NCBI RefSeq assembly: GCF_020379485.1
Contig: NC_063448.1
Location: 20,979,726 to 21,043,725 of the forward strand
Direction: 5' to 3'
From: Brassica napus
Taxonomy: Eukaryota; Streptophyta; Magnoliopsida; Brassicales; Brassicaceae
Length of the DNA: 64,000 bases
Shown here piece after piece: positions 58,280 through 64,000 of this stretch (position 1 is the stretch's first letter; every line of letters begins with the position of its first letter). Both the position numbers and the translations under genes were made by a program. Below the pieces are notes generated by a model. The model saw only the letters and a list, made by a program, of their open reading frames with translations, did no database searches and had not been told where the DNA came from.

Positions 58280-59062
58280 ATGGGTTTAAGAGCTCAACGA
58301 GAAGGCTCTGTTTCTAATTATAGGAAGAGATTTGAAGCTGTATGTCTTAAGGCTTCAAACTTACCGTGGCAACACCTAGAAGAGTGGTTCTTACAAGGCT
58401 TAAAACCCAAGATACGAGAGGCAGTTCATCAATTGAGACCTGACGGTATTGTGCAAATGATGGATTTAGCAGTGTGGATAGAAGGAAACCCAGGGAACAA
58501 TGGCGAAGTAGGCTCCAGAGGACTCTCTAGGACGTCCTTGTCAACATCAATAAGTTTCAGCTGTTTGAAAAGGGAAAGAGAAGATTTGATAACCAAGAAG
58601 GGGCACTTAGGGTCTGTTGATCAACGGAGTGAGAATCCTTATGATGATATGATATTACAAGTTAAAGGTCTGGTAGAGAACCGAGAGGTTAACATCGAAA
58701 TAGATTCAGGTGCTACTCATAGCTTCATTTCTAAGAATTTGGTAATTGAATCTAATCTTACTCACAGTGGGAAGCCGACAGAGATTATCTTAGGACATGG
58801 AGACAAAGGTTTGGGAAGGTGCGAAACAGTAGCCATTACTATACTAGGCTTTGAATTCAAGGAAGACTTGCGGGTGATTGACCAGAGTGACGGTGATGTG
58901 GTTTTGGGGTATAGTTGGTTGGCTACTCTAGGAGAGACTGCTGTAAACTGGCAGGAACATACAATGTCCTTCCTGATTGAGAATGAATGGATTACCATAA
59001 TTGCGACAGGAAGTGAGGCTGAGCAAAATTCTGCAACTAGGTGGTCAGATAGTAGTTGTTAA
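58280..59062 (+). pseudogene. Second gag segment fused to retropepsin
   Basis: A 260-codon frame. Residues ~5-75 form a Retrotrans_gag domain (REGSVSNYRKRFEAVCLKAS...EEWFLQGLKPKIREAVHQL). Residues ~135-235 form a retroviral-type aspartic protease with the catalytic motif IDSGATHSFIS and the later LGYSWLATLG. A zinc knuckle is not visible. The frame stops at 59060 and no reverse transcriptase follows, so the element depends on other copies. Confidence 0.85.
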
Positions 59063-59939
59063 CACATGTCAAAGAACCATACCAAGTGGACAACACCTCG
59101 TGGTAATTTTGTGGTACCATACAGTAACCAAAGATAAAAACATGAAGATGCAAGCGCCAAGAAGGGATTTTTGTGTAGTTGTTAGCAAATCATGGTGTGG
59201 CATTAATAGAGAGGATTTATATGACACACGAATTAGGCTGAAAGATCCAAGGGATATTGATCACCAAGACTCCAAAAGGACAGTATAAGTGTTTCAGAAG
59301 GAGACACTAAACAGGAACACAAGTGGATTAAAGAGAGACAAACTGAAGGGACTTGTGAGAGGACGCCAAACAACAATCGTCACAAACCGCTGGGAAATGG
59401 GGGCACGACCCGAGAGCAAGGGATGAGTGCAGTACGAGAGCCTCACAGCTCAGTTGAGAATAAGTATATGGAGACAAGAACTAAGAGTGAATGGGTGAAT
59501 GGTCTCGGTGCAAAGGAGCCAAGTATTGGAGTTAAGAAGCGGACTGAAGAATTAACATCACGGAAGTGGCTAAATGACGATCAAGAGAAAATGCAGCTCA
59601 AGTTAGGAAGGGAAGTTCAGAGGGAGAACATGTCGACCGTAAACAAGAATGTGGGGAAACACTTCGCTGAAGCACGTGAGGCACATGAAAAGGGTTTTCA
59701 AGGGTCGGATGAGATGGCTGTTGGGAAAATGTGTGATGGTCTCATGTTGCACTTCATTATCATTTTTTTTATGGCGAGGAATACAATAAGAATATGAGCG
59801 AGGAGTTCATGTCGGAAGATGATGATCATAAGGAATTTCAAACAGCATTACAGTCGCTCACTGGCTGGACGGATCAGACGTACGTGGTGAAGTCGGGTTT
59901 GCAACTTGAGGACAAGTTGGATGCTTATGGGGGGAGTAA
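59063..59939 (+). other. 3' internal region of the small gypsy element
   Basis: Short frames (for example 59423-59797) of charged sequence with no recognised domain, where reverse transcriptase and integrase would normally be. Confidence 0.6.
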
Positions 59940-60297
59940 TGATAAGATCATGATCATACTTGCTGAGACAGGGCAGAGTTACAGAGAGGGTAAGAAGATA
60001 ACTACAGGTCTTGTTGCAGAGAAGGTGGGATCCGTTCAAAGTGGCTAAGATGTACAAAAAAGAAGTGAACACTCTGGTGGAGCGAGAGTCTCTAGTAGTA
60101 CTAAGTATTTTAATTAAAGTGTTTTCGTTTTGTATTTCATTATGTCTTTAAGTATCAGAAACCTTAGTGTGGAAAAGTTATCAAAAACATAATTAAAAAA
60201 TCAAATCAGAGAAATCTGATCAGCTTTCATTCCCTTTTCATCTTCGATTGACATCTTTCCAACCCTAATTTCATCTTGTGATAATGTGAGCTTATCA
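59940..60297 (+). repeat. 3' LTR of the small gypsy element
   Basis: 358 bp, TGATAAGATC...GCTTATCA, after the polypurine tract; pairs with 56347-56671. Confidence 0.9.
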
Positions 60298-61622
60298 AGT
60301 GAATTTCAGTTTGATAAAAAATTTGGGATTTCGAGGCACCAGTTACCACACTCCAGGGTATTGAGAGCATGCTAAATTCCTTTGTTATGGATAATGTGAA
60401 AATGATGCAGCATGCTATTATTAAAGCAATTATCGATTTCATTGGCAAATCGACTTCCTCCATGACCATTCCCACCAACGAAGAAACTGTTGGAGACAAA
60501 AATCATAGTGGGCTATCTCCCTGGACAAGTTTGGTGACTATTCTTCTCCCACACATCATGAGAATATAAATCCCGGAGCCAATATGTTTGTCAGAACATA
60601 TGATGCTGTAAGAAAGGTTATTGAAGAACTAGAGGCCACCTCCAACCATGATGAGGGATTTTTCTATAATAACTTCGTAGTTCCTATTGTTCATCCTTGA
60701 TTTGTTTTTAAATTCTGATGTTTTGCATCCTATGATTTCGTCGCTTTTCGAGCCACATAACCAACACACCTTGATTCAGACTGACACGGTAAATGCATAT
60801 TATCAGTGTTTCCTTTCTAGTTAGTAGCCTTACATTTTGTGCCAATCAATACACCATATATAAGTGGTTACCCGTTACATTTATTTGTCTCGTACATGTT
60901 TTTTCGTATCATTCAACCTTTAAATTTACAATGCTTACATGTTTGTAGCCTTGTACGATATCCTTAGGCGATGCTCATATTGAATGTCAAATAACCAAGA
61001 ATGCTCTCCCATTGGACACATTTATTGAAGTGTTGACTAAATCAGGGTGTAATATACCTGGAGAGGTTTTATTTTATAATTTCTCATGTAAATCTTCTCG
61101 CAAATGCATTGACAGAACCTAAATCCTTATCTTAACACTTAGATTACTTGTTAATGTGTCTTTCACTTTGTCATTATCAGATGCATATTTCCTCATTCTC
61201 ACTAGGGTTAACGCCGGAAGAGCCCCCCCCCCCCATGGACACATTTATCGAAGTGTTGATTAAATCAGGGTGTATTATACCTGGAGAGGTTTTATTTTAT
61301 AATTTCTCATGTAAATCTTCTCGTAAATGCATTGACAGAACCTAAATCCTTATCTTAACACTTAGATTACTTGTTAATGTGTCTTTCACTTTGTCATTAG
61401 CAGATGCATATTCCCCCCCCCGGTTGTCTATGTCAACCCATTGAATATGTTCTTCCTTCTGAAACCGGTGACACTGACAATGCCGAGCCTCAAAAAAGTA
61501 AAAGGCCTAGGAATCTCCCAACCGTATATCACGATTACCAGTGTGACTCCAAAATCATCATCGACTATACTCTACTTCCGGACCTGGAACGGTTGTTTGT
61601 CGAGAGAAGTTTGGAATGAAAC
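60298..61622 (+). pseudogene. DUF1985/Ulp1-type transposon gene, 3' part
   Basis: Starts SEFQFDKKFG, which joins in frame to ...LESRIVS left of the insertion. Other blocks: IESMLNSFVMDNVKMMQHAI (near 60360), and near the end PQKSKRPRNLP.VYHDYQCDSKIIIDYTLLPDLERLFVERS, resembling the stretch before the Ulp1 protease domain in such elements. The protease domain itself is not present. Stops and frameshifts are numerous. Family assignment is inferred. Confidence 0.5.
61014..61413 (+). repeat. 223-bp tandem duplication
   Basis: 61014-61190 and 61237-61413 are copies offset by exactly 223 bp (ggacacatttat.gaagtgtt...gtcattatcagatgcatatt) with a handful of substitutions. C runs (61223-61234 and 61413-61421) sit just before the second copy and at its end. 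Confidence 0.9.
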
Positions 61623-64000
61623 TTGATACAATGGAATTTAATGTGATGCAAAGCGATGTTTGTACATTGAAAGAGAAATCAATTGAATGCAAAGAGTTTC
61701 ATTAGTTCTTACTTGAATGCAACCAGCTTGATACAATGAAAGGTCAAGGTGATGTTTTGTATATTGAAAGAGCTCTCATTTGAAAGCAACGCGTTTTTGA
61801 TACATGAATAATAATTATTAAAAACCAAAGTGTAGTTCATAAGTGCAAATTCAAATGTCCAAAGCTTAGTGTACTGAATCTCAAATGTAATTAAAAACCT
61901 ACACCAAATCCAAGCCATCAATTTCAAATAAAAGCAAAATACCCAATCAGGATTACAAATCAAACTTCTTGTTCCTCGAATCCATCATTGACAATGTATT
62001 CATATAATGGTAGGGTCTCATAGTCAACATCATCTTCATCTTCTGCAACTATAAAACTCCAAAACCTTCACATTCTCTGGAAGTAGACGACTCATGTATT
62101 TGTTAAGCACTTGCTATCCAAAGCTAAAGTAGGACTATGAAGCTACTGTTGTGTTTTAAATACTCAACAGATCACAAGCCATTGCTGACAAATCACCATA
62201 CCTATGAGTATTATCTTTCCAAAACTGGTGAATGTCCAAGCTCTAAAATCAGCCATGTCTCATGCGGGTTCTTCAAGAGAAGCTTGGGGAGATGTCTTTC
62301 CACTTGCAACAACTCTGGTTTTTCGAAACGCAAAGAAATCATGTAAATATTTTTTTTAAAATAAGGAATGATCAATTCAAGTTTAGAATGGATCGGATAA
62401 CTTATAATGGCTTGACGCACCTAAGCGTACATTATTCTTTGCTATTGTAATACCTGTTATTAAAATCTAATATTAATCTTCATAAAATAATAATAATTAT
62501 TAAAATAATAATCTTCATCAAAATATGAATTGATTTTATAATAATATTCTTTTAAAAAAATTTAAGTATATCCAGGGAGTAAGAAATCACCTTATTATTC
62601 GCATGATAATAAATTATATTAGTTTTCTATGTTGGTTGACAAAATTACAAAACGTCATACTTTTCTGGCAAAGGTTTCCATCGAAAATATTGAAGAATAC
62701 AATGTGTCACAAATTTTCTTTTGACCTAAGTAAAAAAGAGAGTATAAGTTTAGCATTTTTATCTATATTTTTACTTTTGAAATTTTCATTCTGGTTGGAC
62801 TATGATTCTTGACATTATTGGGTAGAAAATAGTAGTACATAAAAGAGACTGATATAAGATTTTTATTGTTGTTATTAGGCTGACAATAAAAATTCTCCAA
62901 ATGTACTTCCTGATCCAAGTTTTTTTCCTTACTCACAAGTGGTAGTGATACAGTGTAGAAAAAAATAGAATAACTACCATTTCTTATAACAAACTATGAT
63001 TTAAAAAAATATTCTTAGTTATTAACTATAAAAATATTTAAAAGTTAATAGCAGAAAAAAATGGAAAGGAGATAAAATAGGTTTAACTATTTTGCATTAC
63101 AATAGGCATACACCGTATTTGTAGGATTTAAATACATATATGTTACTCATATAATGGAAAACAAAAGTAAATGTAAGTTATTAAATAAATTATTTATTCA
63201 GGAATTTATAATCTTCGATGTAGGTTTTCGAGATAGCTTATAAACGCTTGCTGTAGATACGCGAACATTGTTCTATGCTCTTTTAACACCTGTTCTGAGT
63301 CCCAGCTTTGGAGACACAAAAAGACAAGTAAGGTTTTTGTGTTTGCCCCATTTGGTTTGCTTACAAGTTTCTTTGCCTGTTTCAAGACCTTGGCCATCAA
63401 CAACTATACAAACAAAAAAGTAACAACAATATCATTCGAAGGAAAAATAATTACCATAGATATTATGATGTGATTGCAATGGTGAAAATATTTAGATGAT
63501 AATAAAATAAAAACTAGTATAAACGCATACATTCATGAAGACGAAATAAAGCAATCAAGATGATGAAAACTATAACGAACTGTGATGACAACATATTGTT
63601 CTTTTTTATATTCTTACACTACAAACACGTTTATTGTTGTTGTTTTTTAATCTTATGTTTACTTGTTTGATGGTTGAAATTTTTATTTGAGGTGGAGATT
63701 AATTTATAGATAGAAATATGTAAACTAGTAAGGCATGTCTTGCATATGGCCGCGATATAGAAAAATTGGTTAGATTTGTTTGGCTTATTTTTTCTAACTA
63801 TTATGTGGTAATTATATTGGTGTTTAACACTTTCTTCCTTTTAAGTTACTTTTAGAAACAATCAAACTTTTTGAGATAGCCATATTGGAGCAATAAATTG
63901 GAGTTATTAGCTAATTTACTAACTGTTTATAATAAAATATTTCTCTATAAAATATTATCGAATCTCACAAATCTCATTTTCAGCAAAATGTGAATCTCTA
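61623..64000. other. AT-rich intergenic end of window
   Basis: No firm gene. Minus-strand scraps look coding but are broken: PELLQVERHLPKLLLKNPHE (about 62230-62330), and EDEDDVDYETLPLYEYIVND then GFEEQEV with a stop (about 61965-62045). These may belong to one decayed gene of unknown family, perhaps F-box-like. A 65-codon minus frame at 63206-63403 (MLMAKVLKQAKKLVSKPNGA...) has no recognisable domain. Confidence 0.35.

Larger units (their letters stand above)
56347..60297 (+). mobile_element. Small Ty3/gypsy-type element: LTRs, gag and protease only
   Basis: LTRs 56347-56671 and 59940-60297 share most of their length and have mirrored ends, TGATAAG...TTATCA. A tRNA-Met primer site (TGGTATCAGAGC, 56675) follows the left LTR; a polypurine tract (ggggggag, 59929-59936) precedes the right one. 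Between them are gag-like frames and a retropepsin, but no reverse transcriptase, RNase H or integrase. Target duplication: agtga after 60297; the left side reads agtgga, apparently the same with one extra base. It is 3.95 kb and non-autonomous. Confidence 0.87.

Noticed and set aside
1..64000. tRNA, rRNA or snRNA genes
   Set aside because: None recognised on reading; the tRNA-like strings at 48347 and 56675 are primer-binding sites of LTR elements.

Overview
This window is plant nuclear DNA from the Brassicaceae, most likely a Brassica-type genome. It has GT-AG introns, AT-rich intergenic sequence, several layers of nested plant transposons, and a gene order I recognise from Arabidopsis chromosome 1 (about At1g29900 to At1g30000, from memory). 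In order the host genes are CARB (+, 6013-9773), LHCB1 (-, 10382-11185), a type I MADS-box gene matching AGL64 (+, 19407-19992), a broken RPL18A copy (-, 20308-20579), an L18a-like membrane protein gene (-, 20986-22133), a DUF642 gene (-, 30522-33372), PFD6 (+, 40361-41699) and MNS3 (-, 42081-44806). I saw nothing coding for the RNA polymerase I subunit, the bHLH protein or the peptidase that I remember between LHCB1 and AGL64 in Arabidopsis. That would fit gene loss after the Brassica genome triplication.

The host genes are housekeeping genes that do not form a pathway: plastid carbamoyl-phosphate synthesis (arginine and pyrimidines), photosynthetic light harvesting, a reproductive-type transcription factor, cell-wall or secreted proteins, a tubulin/actin co-chaperone, and ER/Golgi N-glycan trimming. 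Five have intron-exon models that splice into complete proteins: CARB 1177 aa, L18a-like 160 aa, DUF642 409 aa, PFD6 130 aa, MNS3 617 aa. LHCB1 is intronless (267 aa). The MADS gene carries a 1-nt insertion just after its ATG.

Mobile elements fill the rest. 1-5.4 kb: an old Athila-like LTR with its primer site, foldback elements and an Emigrant-like MITE. 11.6-12.0 kb: two MITEs. 13.2-16 kb: a 5'-truncated copia element. 16.6-19.0 kb: a LINE-derived insertion with a 16-bp target duplication, a Helitron 3' end, and a hAT element with a Stowaway MITE inside it. 23.6-30.4 kb: a non-autonomous LTR element packed with near-perfect palindromic repeats. 33.8-36.9 kb: a LINE with a textbook twin-priming inversion. 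46.4-54.8 kb: an Athila-like element with both LTRs and an exact 5-bp target duplication, sitting in an older LTR. 54.9-61.6 kb: a degenerate DUF1985/Ulp1-type transposon gene split by a small gag-protease-only LTR element with tRNA-Met primer site. The last 2.4 kb shows no clear gene.

The most interesting structures are the palindromic arrays (24.4-24.7 and 29.3-29.6 kb) with an 18-bp inverted filler copied from flanking DNA, the twin-primed LINE whose junction microhomology can be read, the peptide-coding 24-bp minisatellites of the Athila-like element, and several tiny poly(T) insertions flanked by direct repeats that look like retroinsertions of under 25 bp.
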